64,000 nucleotides of DNA from Stenopsyche tienmushanensis (lineage: Eukaryota; Arthropoda; Insecta; Trichoptera; Stenopsychidae). The notes below the pieces were generated by a model that was given only the letters and a program-made list of their open reading frames with translations, was not told the DNA's origin and made no database searches. Of this stretch, positions 38,191 to 51,378 are shown in pieces; within the stretch, counting starts at the first letter, position 1, and every line of letters starts with the position of its first letter. The position numbers were made by a program, and so were the translations under genes. The DNA is taken from contig WACJ01000058.1 of the NCBI GenBank assembly GCA_008973525.1, forward strand, positions 1,054,001 to 1,118,000. Reading direction: 5' to 3'.

Positions 38191-39564
38191 TAAAGAATAT
38201 TAGGTACATCTACTTGAAATTATATTTAACAGAGATGGTCATGTTGTGATAGATTTAAATTTTCATAAACCACTGAAGATAATTTCCATGAAATATTGCT
38301 AGAGGAATTGTTTTTGAGTGACTTGCCAATGCACGTCCATCCTAAATAACTTTTATATAATCCAAATAGTCATATAGTATCTAAACATTACTCATACCAA
38401 GTGTTCTGTAGAAAATAGTAATAATGTTACTAAACAATAAAATATTTTAGTGCGTAGATTATCACATAGTTTTATTAGTCGTAGAGGATATATTGTTATT
38501 TATCTTAATTTTATGTAGTGTAAAGATTGAAGATAGATTGTCATTTATGTATTAATTTTGTTAATTTATTTATTGACATGTAATAAATTGGTATTTATTG
38601 AAAGAATCGTCTTTATTATACAAATCTAAGACATTACGCATATAATAAATTTACATAGTAAGTCTTCTTCTTACCTGCTAATGTTTAAACTCATTAGCGT
38701 GAATCACAAGTATAACGATGGTACTCTTATTTAATAAGTGATGTATTTCAAAATAAACATGAGATAAAACATAAACCCAAATGAGGAATAAAATTTAAGT
38801 CCGATATTTATTACAGATTCTGAATAATACAATACTTTTTATAATAGTATTTAATACTAAAGTAAAGCTTTGCAAGTTATCGGATAAGTATATATGATAA
38901 AATAAGAAATAACTTCCCCAATAGCTAAATATTTGGAAGCAAGTAAATTGCTTCGTTATATTAAAGATTAAAATTGATGAATAATAAAGCCAATCATAAT
39001 TAATAACACCGATTAACAGATTACGAAGGAAAACACCAAAATATCAAGTCAGGTAATGTTATTGGAATAAAACAAATAATAATTGATGATATAAATTTTT
39101 ATATTGTTTAGTTATATAACAAACTTATTTAACAAAAATGACGTGCATGATTATGTAACAATAAATATTTTAAAAAACACGTATCGATGGAAGATATTTT
39201 GCGTTCAAAATATCCGAGTCTGTTTTTTATCTCCTAAAATAACTCACATTATTGCTGAATAATTTTTCAATAATATATGCGAATATAGTCAACACATTTA
39301 ACAAAGAATGAATGATAACATGTAAGTATGAGTCATAAATTAATATATTTCACATTAAGAATAATGTAGGAAAAATGGAATATAAATATTTAAAAAAATA
39401 CTTTGTCTTAAACATACATAGTAATAGTTATATACAAATATTAAATGCCAAAATTATTTCAAGCATCTTATTTTCTGTATAATCAGAAATATATAACGTC
39501 TGTAAACACTAAAGCACAATTATATCAGTCTATATGTACAAAAACACTATCACATATAGAGTTA
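38191..39564. other. Spacer between the convergent Ork1 and IP3K genes
   Basis: Very AT-rich, presumably holding the 3' UTR of IP3K. No gene or repeat recognised beyond family F at its left edge. Confidence 0.3.
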
Positions 39565-41380
39565 TCACGTTTCATCAACGTTAATCGGAGTCGTAATGCT
39601 ATTAGAGTTCACTTTTGGTTCGGCTACAAACACATCATCAATCATTTCTTTCTCGCGCTCTTCCTTGATATTGGTGAATATCGATATCAAATTATTTATC
39701 CCTATCAAGTAACCATCCTCGTGGTTACCAACTGTCCATTTGGAATTATGATCTATGTTAATATTCTCTGGCAATTTAACAGTTTTCGCAAAATCTATCA
39801 GCCATACGGAAGCGGACTTTTTGTCATGCACAAAGAGTAGCGAACTGCCGATGACTTCATGAGATTGGAAAAAATCTGACTTTTGAAGCATTGTTTTAAT
39901 CTCCTTCAATCGTGAAATATAGTTTTCCTGGAACAAACAAATATATTAAGAATACAAATATTATTTACAACCATATTTTTCTTAAATTCAAACCTTTATC
40001 CCATTTGGTTTAAATCTTTGCTTAAATTAAATAAAAATATTTCATCCCTTTAATTTTGTATACAAATATTAAAATTTTTAAAGCAAAAATCTTAATTTAT
40101 AATATAAATATATTTACTACAGAATTGGGGAATCCTTTGGTAAAATCTCTAAATGCTTCCAAAATTTGATCTTCCGATTTAGTGGTCTTGAAATCTTTAG
40201 AACTGGTGCCATCAGCCTTCTTGATTCCTTCGATTCTGAATCCGAGTGTCGCTGTTGAAGAAATTGTCTCCCTCCAAACCATGTATCGAGGTTTCGTAAC
40301 ACCTTTCAATCGATGCTCATCGTCCGTCGGCGCCGATGGATCTATCTGAATCATTTTCTCGTACATATCCTAAAAATTTGAAAACGTTGTCAAAAAATAT
40401 CATACATTTATATCTAAATGCTATTAATCTGTTGTGTACAAATATAATCTTGGGTTTTTTTTTAGATTTATATGAGTCAAATTTCATTTAAAAATGAATA
40501 TTTTAGCAATCACGTTAACATTTTCGGACGAAATGATATTAATTTCCTTCTCGTTCTAATAATTCAAACATTTCGTAGTAGGAATGGATTATCATTCCCG
40601 GAAGTGTTAATATTATGTTAAACGATCTAATAAACATTTCTACAAATGTATACATTACCTTCCTTAATTTTGGTTTTTCTTTAGCTTTGGCAAGTTCCTC
40701 TTCTAGGTACGTTCTCACTCCAACTTTGCAATCCATTACACACGGTGAATCAAAATCTCCAAGTAAATCTTGCAATTGAAGATACGTAGCTAATGTTACG
40801 ACATTAAGGATGTATACTTTAAAAATTAATGTGAATTCATATATAAAAAGTGTTCAACCATGTGAATACTATAAACTATTAAAGCATACTTTAAGCAATC
40901 AATTTATTTAATTACCGCTGTAAAATTGCTAATTGAAAAGAATAGACATTCTTTGGTGCTTTGTAAATGTTAGTTTCGCAATTAAAATATTTTATATTAA
41001 TTAAGTTATTTATAAAAACCGGTCCAAAACATAATGTTATTAAATATTCAAGGATACATTCTCCATCGTCGCTAGTTATGTGTCCTTTGTATTCCGGAAC
41101 ATACGTTTTGAGAGGATCTTTCATGAGAACCTGTAAGTATACATTAGCAATCGATAAGTATTAAATCGGTATTTGATATTTTATTAATAAGCATAAAAAT
41201 TACTTGAAAACATAGTTCTTCTTTGGGAGATAATTTTTTTAATATTGTTCCTTGGTCGGGGCCAGCTTTAAAGTTACCTTGATGACCAGCCAATTGTACC
41301 CATGGATACCTCTGCTTTTTATAAGTCTGGAAGAATGGAGTCCACTGTACGATATTTCTAAGTTTTCTCCAGCCAGATGT
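39565..41380 (-). CDS. IP3K: Inositol-1,4,5-trisphosphate 3-kinase, catalytic domain (5' end not found)
   Basis: Phosphorylates Ins(1,4,5)P3 to Ins(1,3,4,5)P4, damping IP3-driven calcium release. Exons on the minus strand: 41380-41204, 41130-41058, 40789-40659, 40369-40121, 39927-39565 (stop TGA), all GT-AG and in phase, together 330 residues. Visible family features in order: [10 protein letters not shown] with [12 protein letters not shown] and [10 protein letters not shown] near the start; [17 protein letters not shown], the inositol-polyphosphate kinase PxxxDxKxG signature; SSLLFVHD; and LIDFAKT, the metal-binding DFG-like site near the C terminus. These cover the whole kinase core. The N-terminal regulatory part must lie in exons upstream of 41381 that I could not confirm. 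A candidate donor at 45013 is discussed under findings. The gene converges tail-to-tail with Ork1, 1.9 kb apart. Insects can have two such kinases (IP3K1, IP3K2) and I cannot tell which this is. Confidence 0.93.
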
Positions 41381-43221
41381 CTGTAAAAGAAAGGAAGACT
41401 TTTAAAACACGTGCTTAAAAATATGAATCCATGATCATTGAAAAATCTAATAAATACATATCAAAGCTTTGAATAATCATGTTTACAGTTTTAAATGTAA
41501 TTTAAATTCTACATATTTACATTGGCGGTAATAAAAATGTTTTTCTACGCGAAATAGCGGTCATTATTTGTTACAAAATTGAGTCGCTGCAAATCTTTTT
41601 TACTGCCAAATTGATTTGAGATTGATACGTTGAAGAATTCACGATAAGCATAGGGTATATTAAACAATAAATGAAAGTGGAGCTGTTCAATTTTATTTAT
41701 TCGAAGAGAAAGTGGTAATTTTACGACGTTATCGTTATAATACTAAATTTAAAAAGACTTCAGGCGTATTTTAAGAATTTAACAACGTGACAAAGTATTT
41801 ATATAAATCTGCATTTGGCGAATATATAATTACTTATGATATTTATGAGATCGTATTCTGAATTCTACGAGACGTTCAGCATTTAAAATTATAAACAATT
41901 TGCAATCGATGAATAAACTTATTCTTTATTTAGCCATAGATCATCTACGTATTATATGTATTTGCATTTGAAATTCAGATAAAAATATATTTTGCTGTGG
42001 GGAAGGAAAATTTATATGAAAAATGATTGAAAGTTTATTTATATTTACACGTTTTGTTAATTAAATAAAAGGAAAAACCACAAATATTAATTGTGAACCA
42101 ATATCAACTTATGGATTCTAAGAAAATGAATAAAAAAAGGATGTAAAAAATGAAATTTACGTCACTGTAAATGTACCCGATGATTGATAGTCTCTTTTTC
42201 GTTTAAAATTTTGCATATTTACTCTCCGTAATGTATGCAATAAAGCCACATATTACTTTAATGAAATAAGAATATACATTTGGAGGTACATACCGTGCTT
42301 CAAAAACAAATCTATGGTGTTGATTATGACTGTAATCAAAGTTCTTTAGGAAACCTGCAATTGATTTCTAAACAAATACGCCGGTGAAGGTATCGGTGGA
42401 TAATTGGGCGGGGTAAAAAATCAAATAAAAAATTGACTTGTCATACTATAGCACGTTTTGCAATAGAAACAATAATGCGTGTCAAACAGCCGACTCATGA
42501 CAAAGTGAAATAATTGACGGATATGCATCTCAATTTAAGAAAGTCGGAGACGATAATAGCACCGTGATGATGAATTGAAATTTCAAAAAATAAATTGCAT
42601 CTTATGCAATCTAAGTATATACATAATCAATATTGATTTTAACTATGCATATAAAATGTATATTTTGATATTATGAATGGATTGAATTACAGCTATTATA
42701 AAATTGTTTCATATTGAATTATGTATTACTTAAGATTATTCTGAATCTTTTAAGCAAATAATTTTAGTACAACTTAGATATATTTAATTGTATCAAAAAA
42801 ATATATTTCAAATTTTTGGTTTATTTTCATAAATTTTATTATATTTATAACTACAATAATTAAGATTTACACATTTATGATATATTTTTAACTGTGGTAT
42901 TCTAACAGTAATAACATCATAATTTATTGGTACTATGTCTGTCTGTTTGTCCAATATAAGCGCTTGAATTAATCATTTTGATTGAATAAACTGGTCTTAA
43001 ATTCAATATAAAAGATACGTACAATAATATTAATAAAAAAATTTGGAATGTGGTCATTATTACATAGTTACACATGAAGCTTCGGAATTTCAGTTAATAA
43101 AAGATCAACCGTGATTGAGAATGTTTCTGTGCAAGTTCAACAATTTCGAACTAATCTTCAATTGTCTTTAAATACAGAGTTACTATTTCTATTGTTTTTT
43201 ATGACCGATTGTAAAATTTAA
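41381..43221. other. AT-rich stretch upstream of the IP3K core, no gene seen
   Basis: Presumed intron or 5' flank of IP3K. No exon with matching phase was confirmed and no repeat was recognised. Confidence 0.3.
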
Positions 43222-43800
43222 AGAACCCACCCGATCAGTCTTCTTCGGACAACATCGTTTTATAATGAAAGTTCGTAATCGTTTTGCAGGCGTTCAGATG
43301 TGGCGTCCGATCGCGAGGCGCTCATTCGTCAAGTCAGCGGTCCGAAAAGCAGACCGATTGGAAACATAGACCTTGCAGCTACTCCGTCCTCTTTTAGGGC
43401 CATTTGCGACATTTTCTATGATCTGTATGACCACAGAAGCTCCCTCAGAAGCTGAGACAGAGATATTTTTGAAATGAAGGTATTGTATCACTTAACGATG
43501 ACTATTTTTTCCATGTTTACAAATTCACTGAGAATGTTTACTATTGATGACTGCCAAACAAATACTAAATAACCTAGCGTCTTGAAACTTAAAACTTAAG
43601 CTTTAAAAAGTATAGACTTACTATCATAGTATTTTTAAAACAGTATCTATACGTTAGGTCGAGTACTTTTGGGACTATTTTTGTATATTATTTTAAAATA
43701 TACATTATGATAATATTTAATATGTTGCATTCATATTAGTATTATTTAACTTTTTAAAAAAATTGAGGTGGGGGGGGGGGGCAAGTAACAGTACAAGTGT
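43222..43800 (+). repeat. Poly-G repeat family F, copy 5 (most complete with 45940)
   Basis: Part 1 begins cccacccgatcagtcttctt and includes gtggcgtccgatcgcgaggc. Part 2 begins acgttaggtcgagtactttt and ends in a G tract at about 43769-43781. About 150 bp of unrelated sequence lies between. Confidence 0.7.
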
Positions 43801-45939
43801 CAAGTCTATTTCTTGCCATCTCGATTCTTTTAAAAAGGTTTAAAATATGGATAAGTATTTTTTTTTCATAGATGATTCGCAATGATAAATCCCTTTTTTA
43901 ATTGCATAATTACGTTTGATCGATGATTGCTTTTATACGACAACAGGAAAATATGAATCTCCAGGACACTTAAATACGCGGATAATACATTATTGCTTCT
44001 TAACCCTTTAAAGAGGTAAGACACAATGTTGTGTTCGAATTCCAGTGATTCAGAAAGACCATTTTTACACTTTGAGTTTGGAGAGAAACAGAAACAAAGA
44101 GAGTATCTTGCGTACATCTTACGAATAATCCAAATTTATCGACTAATAATGATATAATGAATCGATTTCAAGTGTATTTCACGTGTATTGTTTATGTTTA
44201 CTTGAATAAATGACCGAATATTGTGTTCTATTGACAGTGTTTATTGATTTATGTACAAGCTTTATATACGCTGCAACGGTCCTGACAGATAAGTGAATTT
44301 GTACGGATGATAAGTGGATGACATACAAATATAGCATTTCAATTCAAGGGCTCAAAAAAATGTTGATTCTATAACGTAATTTAATTTTTCGTTGAGGAAA
44401 AGGCCATTGAAGCGAATGAACTTTATTTTGATTGAATGAATAATGTTTTGTTGAAGTTATGGCATTTCAGTTCTCACTTAAGAATTCCGAAAGTTTATAT
44501 GTAACACCCTGATAAAATGATTGCTACTATAAGAAACGACGTTTGGATAGACTGGTTTGATAAATTCAAACTTTGACCTATGACAGAATCATCGCATTGC
44601 AATCCGTCAATATCTATTTTAAAATAGGAAATTGAGACATATGATAAATACGAACGTCATTGCATTTACGTCACCGATCGGTTAAAGGTAAGTCGATATA
44701 CTGTCAATTATTAATCATCGACAAATGACACAGTTTCGAACGCCTCGACTAATTGATCAACAATAAGGATTTCCGTCTACACGAATCACCAATTCAATCA
44801 AACATTGAGAAACACCGACAATTGGTTTCACAATGAATGCAGTTAAGCACAATTGCATTAATCGGCGGTTAAAACATGTCATTTCCATGCAAGTAGGCAC
44901 CACCACATAACTTGCACTTAATGATCGTTTACGACCACACATAATTACGCGATTCGACACGTCTACTCTTAAAGACCACGATGGAAGTCTTCGGTCTATT
45001 TTAAACAGATACGCAGTTATCGATGCAGATATTTGAACTTGAAATGGTGCAATTTTGAGCGGACGCCGCGTGAGGCGAGGGCTGCCGCATGGAGTCGCCG
45101 CGCGTCACGCGTCGACAATTCAAATCGTCCTCCGATGTGGTTTGTCTCTGCACAGATGTGGTTTTTTTCGCGTAATTGATAATGCTGGATGCGATTACAA
45201 CCAATTTATTGATACTAAGTAAGTAAATATGCGCCGAACGAGTACATTGTACTAACATCACGCTTTACCTTGACACGGTTCTCCAATTACACAAATAAAA
45301 AATCGTCGTTCGGTGACATGGTGTGATTTTAAAATGCCATTAAATCAAGTAGATAATGCAAAAATAAACACTGTGCATTAAATAAGATAGTTAATAGAGT
45401 GATCGATTGACGTAGAGTGCGTAAAGTTCAATTCGAGTAAACAATAATCTAACGTATGTATATGGCCTCATTGCTTTGTATGTACTATTTTTTTAGGTTG
45501 ATGCATAAGTTTTCAACCGTTTTTACAGTTTTTATTGAATGATATTTCAGATTCTCGTTATAAAGATTCAGTGTATTTCAAATCCAGTTTATGGAAATAT
45601 TTTCATTCTATCAATAGATTTGGAAGTTTTAATATTTCCTATAAATCGTCCTAGAGACGCTTATTAATCGCCGGTTTTGCAAAAAAAAAAAAATATAATT
45701 TTAAAATAATGATAATTTGCTTGTTTATTCTAAAAATTCCTTACTTATCTTTACTTAACCATATGTAGAATGCAATGGATAACGACCGCAAATGAAAAAT
45801 TGAATGGAATCCCCTATAAAGTCTCTTATAAAGACTGCCCTTTATATGACACAATAAGAACAAAGATAATTTAAATTTAATAGTAAATGAATCGGCGAAA
45901 GACCTTTCATCCCTTATATCAGAAATATCAGAGCCGTAA

Positions 45940-46330
45940 TTAGGGTATGAAGCGCCCGTGGCAAGCATCTAACTTAACGCCCCCCCCCCCCCGTCATACG
46001 ATAAATCTAATTTATTTTTTAAAGTTAACCAATACTAATATAAATGCAATACATGAAATACTATTATAGTGTATGTTTTAAAATAATAAACAAAGATAGT
46101 CCCAAAAGTACCCGACCTAACTTATAGATGGCGGCTACTGTTGTAAAAAAATACTATGATAGAAAGTGTCTAGACGCTACATCGCTTCCGCGATTGTACA
46201 GATAATAGGGAATGTCGCAAAATGTCCTGAAAGAGGACGGAGCGACCATAAGGTCTGTATGCTCAATCGGTCCGCTTTTCGGACCGCTGATTTGACGAAT
46301 AAGCGGCTCGCGATCCAAGAAAAAAATATA
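45940..46330 (-). repeat. Poly-G repeat family F, copy 6 (near full length, inverted)
   Basis: On the minus strand the order is ggatcgcgagccgc, gcggtccgaaaagcggaccg, taggtcgggtacttttggga, a 14-base G tract (the C run at 45979-45992) and cataccctaattacggctct. Nested in the mariner at 45493-47368. Confidence 0.75.
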
Positions 46331-46819
46331 TTTAATATATTTTTGTGCAATCGTATTCACTTAATTTAAATATTTAGAGCAGTCTGAGTGTAAATTCAGG
46401 ATCAAATAAAGAAAACATTTAAAAAAATGTTTTACATCGCATATTGCTGATATTGGCATGATAAAGCTGTGTGCAAAATGAGTGCCGCGTTTGCTCACAA
46501 TGAAACAAAAACAGCGTCATGAGGATGTTTTAATCGAATGTTTCACAGCAATAAATCTGAGGTTTTGCGTCGATTCATAGTTATGGATGAAACACGGGTC
46601 CGTCACTTCACACATGAGACAAAGGAATATGAGGATTCTCAGCCTATTCAACAAAAGTGCACAGCAAGGTGCAAAACCTGAATCTAATAACCATGTCCTC
46701 GAGGGTACGAAGTAAGTTTTATGGGTAGGGGGAAGTCAGGTCTCGCTCACGATTGGCGCAAGCCACCTATGTAAATTAGTCTCTGGAGGGACCTCCGTGA
46801 TCATATTATACGCATTTAT

Positions 46820-46950
46820 CAATGAAAATGTCGCAAAACGCCCTAAAATAGGACGGAGTGGTCACAGGGTTTGTATGCTCAATCGGTCCGCTTTTCGGAC
46901 AGCTGAATGAACGGCTCGCGATCGGATGCCATACCTGAACATAACGATAA
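46820..46950 (-). repeat. Poly-G repeat family F, copy 7 (part 1)
   Basis: Inverse of the gcggtccgaaaagcggaccg part, with a 3' ggctcgcgatcggatgcc. Lies on the right side of the transposase remnant in the same mariner, in the same orientation as copy 6. Confidence 0.65.
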
Positions 46951-47368
46951 CGAAGAAAAGAGGGTTTAGAAAACTTAGTGTATATTGTAAAAACGGACAG
47001 GTCAATCAGTTTGATGATGTAAGTAGAATGGTAGTAAATAAAACCATGTGCAACTCTCGACAAGCCCGTACGCGAATGATATGATGAAATATTGGAGGAT
47101 CGCACTTGAACGAAACGAATAGTCGAAATTTAATAATTACCACAATTATGGCAAAGGCAGTTGCGAAGTGCTACTATTCACATTAAAATCAAATAAAGGC
47201 ATAGAATTGGTATGAAACCTACACTATTTCCATATATTTTGTGAAGCAACCCTAACTTGTTTACTTCAAACCTTTACAATCAGGTTTTATACACGACATT
47301 TTTGCGGAACATAGTAACGTGTAATCAGAGCATGATACAAGGAGCTGAGAACTTATGCATCAACCTAA

Positions 47369-48787
47369 TATTTTAATTGTTAGCGGTTCAATCTATTGAA
47401 TAGATACACAGACACATGGCAGTTTATAAAAGTAAACCAAAAATGGAACTGATAAACAATGTCAATTCATATTGATTAAATGTGTCTTCTGTTATTTGTT
47501 TGTCGCGTATGTTTCCGTGAGAACGCTCTGTAAAACCATGTATTTTTAGTTCATGTAATAAATATACAAAAATAAAACCTTGTCTACTTTATTTTGAATT
47601 ATACACATTTATACATGATATGTTTTGAATGCATGACGTATACAATTCATAATTTAAATCATATTTATCATCACGATTCGTATGCAGTTTATTTATTGCA
47701 CTGTAGTAATTTACGCTAGATGACGTAAATGTCGATAATCAATGAATTTCTGACGACATTATTGTGTTTTTTTAATAATTGCGATGCTCACAGAAAAAAG
47801 TTCCCGGACAATAAGACGTTGAATCGATACAAATATATTTAAATGCGTATGAAAATAAGTTCGTCGTCATTAAATTAAGTAAATATTTTAACTAACGAAT
47901 TAGTGAGACGTATTAAAACCAATATAGTATAGAGCGAACATATTTTCCACCGCAGGTTCTCAAACTTTTTAGACGCATTCGATATAAAAACAGGTTGAAT
48001 TGCATAAAAACATATATACATAAATAGTACTCTCTTCAAGGTACTAAAGCGATCAAAGCGGCGTACTGAAGTATTAGCATAGAAACGTATGGAAATTTTC
48101 GGAATTGCCTCGCAGCATCCTTGAAGATGTAAACATTGAATAAGTGGAAACGCATGAGATTTCAGCGCAAATTGCTAACTGTTACCAGAGCGCTAAAAGC
48201 AAACAATGTTCAACAGATATGATATCACAGTGCAAACTCTGTATGTTATATTGGCAGAGATGTTGTTTAAACATAAGTATAATAATCTAATATAACATCG
48301 TTTTCATTGAAAATATAAAATAGAAAAGCCATGAACAATTTAATCAAACTCTAAAGATATTCACAACTTTTCTTGAAATGGATCGATCATATTTTCTTAA
48401 CGTCATTGGAAGCACATTAATTCAAAATCCTTCCACATATTATATCGTAGTCGATTGTCGAAGATAGCAATGAGTGTATAGAAAATGATATCAATATATC
48501 AAATTCTTGTCTGAATCATATGAATATTGGATGTCGGATAAATGTTACATGGCTCAATTGGCGAGTATTCAAATATCATATAATATTTCATCAGTTTGCA
48601 CTGATGGATGTTGATAAAATCATTTTTTTAAAATGAAAAACAGTTTTTTTTCTTTTTCGCGTATGTGGGAGGCATGTGTCTTTGCATTCTATTACCACCC
48701 ACATTTTTTTTCTTTCGAAAACTAATGATTAAAACAATAAGTTTATATCAGTCGATGAATAGATGAACATATTCATACAAAGCTCGA
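47369..48787. other. AT-rich spacer right of the mariner, nothing recognised
   Basis: No open frame of note, no repeat shared within the window. Confidence 0.3.
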
Positions 48788-48795
48788 GTGTTTAA

Positions 48796-48876
48796 CGCGT
48801 TGGTGGACACGTCTGCACTGTGTGTCATCTTTTTATACAAAAAATGATGCATAATGCAGACGTGTCCGTCAAAGCA
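48796..48876. mobile_element. 81-bp TTAA-flanked palindromic MITE
   Basis: TTAA at 48792-48795 and 48877-48880 flank a near-complete hairpin: gacacgtctgca on the left and its inverse tgcagacgtgtc on the right, continuing to the ends. The transcript would fold into one long stem. Confidence 0.55.
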
Positions 48877-48899
48877 TTAACTCTATACAACTTTATTAC

Positions 48900-49646
48900 G
48901 TATTAATTGGATCTAGAAATAATAATTGTTTTAATTACAAACTATCATCGCTGTATGATAATTTTCGTTGCGATTTTCGATATGACTCAAAATCGCTCTC
49001 TTCTTCAGAAGAAATAGTATACCTAGTGTCGATGTCATCATGTTTTTATGTAGATTTTATCTTTCTAATAATATAGTTCTTAATTAGTAAAGATTACGAT
49101 ATAGTCGCTATATTAAGAAAAAAATCACAAAATGGAGGCGTTATTTTTTGACCTTATTTTTTTAGTTTTAATTTTTTTTAATTAGTTAAAAAAGAAATTT
49201 TGACATAAATCAGGTAGGAAAATTAAGAGATTATATAAAAAAGGTTCTTACCCAATTTGAAGTAAATCAATTAATTGGAACTTGAGATATGATGTCAACC
49301 GTGTTGAAAAAAGTAGTTTCGAGAAAAACGCGTTTAAAGATTAAATTCTGGTAGGACCGGCTTAGTTGCGGCCTCACAAAAATAGCTATAACTCCGTAAG
49401 TAATTGGAATTTTGGAAATTTCCTTGGAGGATGTTTTTTTAAAAAATCGAAATATTGAAAAAATACAAACAAAAATAAAATTGTAATTTTTCCAAATTTC
49501 GGTTTATGTTCATGATTTATTTTCTATTTTATCCAAAACATATCTCTACATGTTCTTCATGAAATTTAAAAAAAAAATGCTTTGGAAAAAAACGCATAAC
49601 TTCGAAATCGCACAAAAAAAGTCGCACAAAAAAAGTTTGAGTTTAC
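48900..49646 (+). repeat. DNA-transposon-like repeat P1, copy 2
   Basis: Aligns over about 740 bp with the inverse of 980-1760, including gatgtcaaccgtgttgaaaa and aaacgcataacttcgaaatc. No intact ORF. Confidence 0.75.
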
Positions 49647-49739
49647 TTTTTCTCTATTTCACTTTTATACAATGGAAATCAATTTTTAAAATATTAAGCA
49701 GTGTTTGTGTCATATATAAAAAGTGCCTATGGTTGCTTT

Positions 49740-49960
49740 ATGCTACATATACACAGTAGATACAAACGATTCTCTTTCTCTTTCCGATCAACTGCCGCTT
49801 GGATTCACTTTTAATTTTTCGCCTCTTTTAACCAAATTTGCCCTGCTGCGCCTATAATAATTTTACTTTTAAATCAGTTAACCTAGTGTTAAGAAGTCCG
49901 TCTACGATAACACATACATATTCATCAGCTTTTCGGGTTTTATCGAGGTTCCACTGTATA
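49740..49960 (+). repeat. Repeat T, copy 1
   Basis: Shares ctctttctctttcc and caaatttgccctgctgcgcc with 54240-54580, and the aacgattctctttctcttt block with 59240-59270. Nature unknown. Confidence 0.5.
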
Positions 49961-51378
49961 TGGTTTTTTAAAAACATGTGTGTACTGATAGAAAAAAACC
50001 GGAATCGCTGACGCGATGGAATGATTTAGTCTTCTTGCTTTGAAGAATTGGGATTCCGGCTTGAATGTCGACGACGTCACTGTCAACGTCTCGATTTACA
50101 TTTTGTCTTCTTACATACTCCATATTAGTTTTACGTAAATTGTCAATTGGGCCTGCGTCATCACGGCTTGTTTCATATGATAAAAGGAAAGAGTACGGTT
50201 TCATCCCGATGACGCGCGTTTGCCAGTATTTTTAGACATGCTGTATCTCCCTGCGCTTAAAATAATGATATACATTAATATTTAATGATCTAATTTTGTA
50301 CTTATATTATGTATCAAGATAGACGCCGACGAACATTTGACCTGTTATGTAAATAAGGCGTCGAAAAATTAACATGGACCAGTGCTCGCGCTCTTTACTT
50401 TGGTGATATACAGCAATGGCAGATAAGATTTTTTTGCTGTGGGATGAAAGGTCAAAAGATTTTCAAAAAGATGAAAAATTATGCCGTTTTACTATACCAA
50501 ATCAATACCATCTCAAAATTGACAATTGTAAAACCTTACTTATCCGAACTGGGACAAGAAATGCATTCTTTCAAAGCACTTATGAGCAACCTTCAAGCGT
50601 TGAAAAGCTTCAAAGTATGAACGATCAATATTTCTATTCTCATCAATCTGGAGTTGATCATCTTGACCTATTTCTTTTCCTTAAGATTCCTTAAGATAGC
50701 GAAACTATACCTATTTTAAAAATGATATTATAGTTATTCTTACAGATTCATCTTTGATAAATTAAAATTAAGGCAAATACTTTAATAATCGACATCATAT
50801 TGAATCGATCACGTTGATTGCTGTCATCTATACAGTTATGATCAAACCATTAAGACTACCCTTTGAATATTATTTGAAGGCTTCGAGAACTTGTTTGAAT
50901 AGCCATCAAAAGCTTTCATATGGCGTGCACATGCTTTCTACAGAATTCTTAGAACTGTCTATATTTAGTATGTATTTCTTTACAATCTTCTCCAAGCGTC
51001 TCGGATGTTTTCCAAGACGTCGGCAATACCCAATCGAGATTTCGTGTATCCAAACATCTTTGATTGATGTTTCCAGCTATACGCATTTTGCAAAATTTTC
51101 CAAGAGAACTACCCAAACATTCATGGGATTCAATTACTGAAACGAAATTTTGAATAGATGGTAAATGAACTATTCTTCTTATGTCATGACGATCGGTAAA
51201 TGACGATTTATGCTCATCGATATCGATACGTTAACCAATAATCTATCCTTTATTGTAAATATATATACAAATTTAGAATTTGAAGTATAGGCTCGATTCT
51301 CAAAGCTTTGTATGAACGTTTTATTTGACTAGAATAAAAGAAGCAAGGAGGCTGAATTTGCTATTTTGAAAACGAGTA

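Larger units (their letters stand above)
45493..47368 (+). mobile_element. Mariner-type element with matching terminal repeats, containing nested repeats
   Basis: The left end TTAGGTTGATGCATAAGT (45493) is matched by its inverted copy ending at 47368. A TA follows the right end, and TT, possibly a mutated TA, precedes the left. Inside, 46420-46720 reads as a broken mariner transposase with KLCAK, PRLLTMKQKQR and a DETRVRHFTHETK-like segment. Copies of the poly-G family lie at 45940-46330 and 46820-46950 on the minus strand. At 1876 bp it is longer than a normal 1.3-kb mariner, consistent with these insertions. Confidence 0.75.

Noticed and set aside
42294..42354. Possible IP3K exon reading FLKNFDYSHNQHHRFVFEAR between AG and GTATGT
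   Set aside because: It would end in phase 2, but the next confirmed exon (41380) needs phase 0. Using phase 0 places a stop in this segment. Only non-adjacent alternative donors would rescue it.
45979..45992. Long C tract as purely an assembly artefact
   Set aside because: The same tract occurs at the same place in other copies of repeat F (4265, 43769), so it is a property of the family. Exact length remains doubtful.
50416..51140. Two plus-strand open frames (50416-50694 and 50814-51140) as genes
   Set aside because: No recognisable domain, different frames, low-complexity AT-rich composition, no splice signals supporting a joined product.
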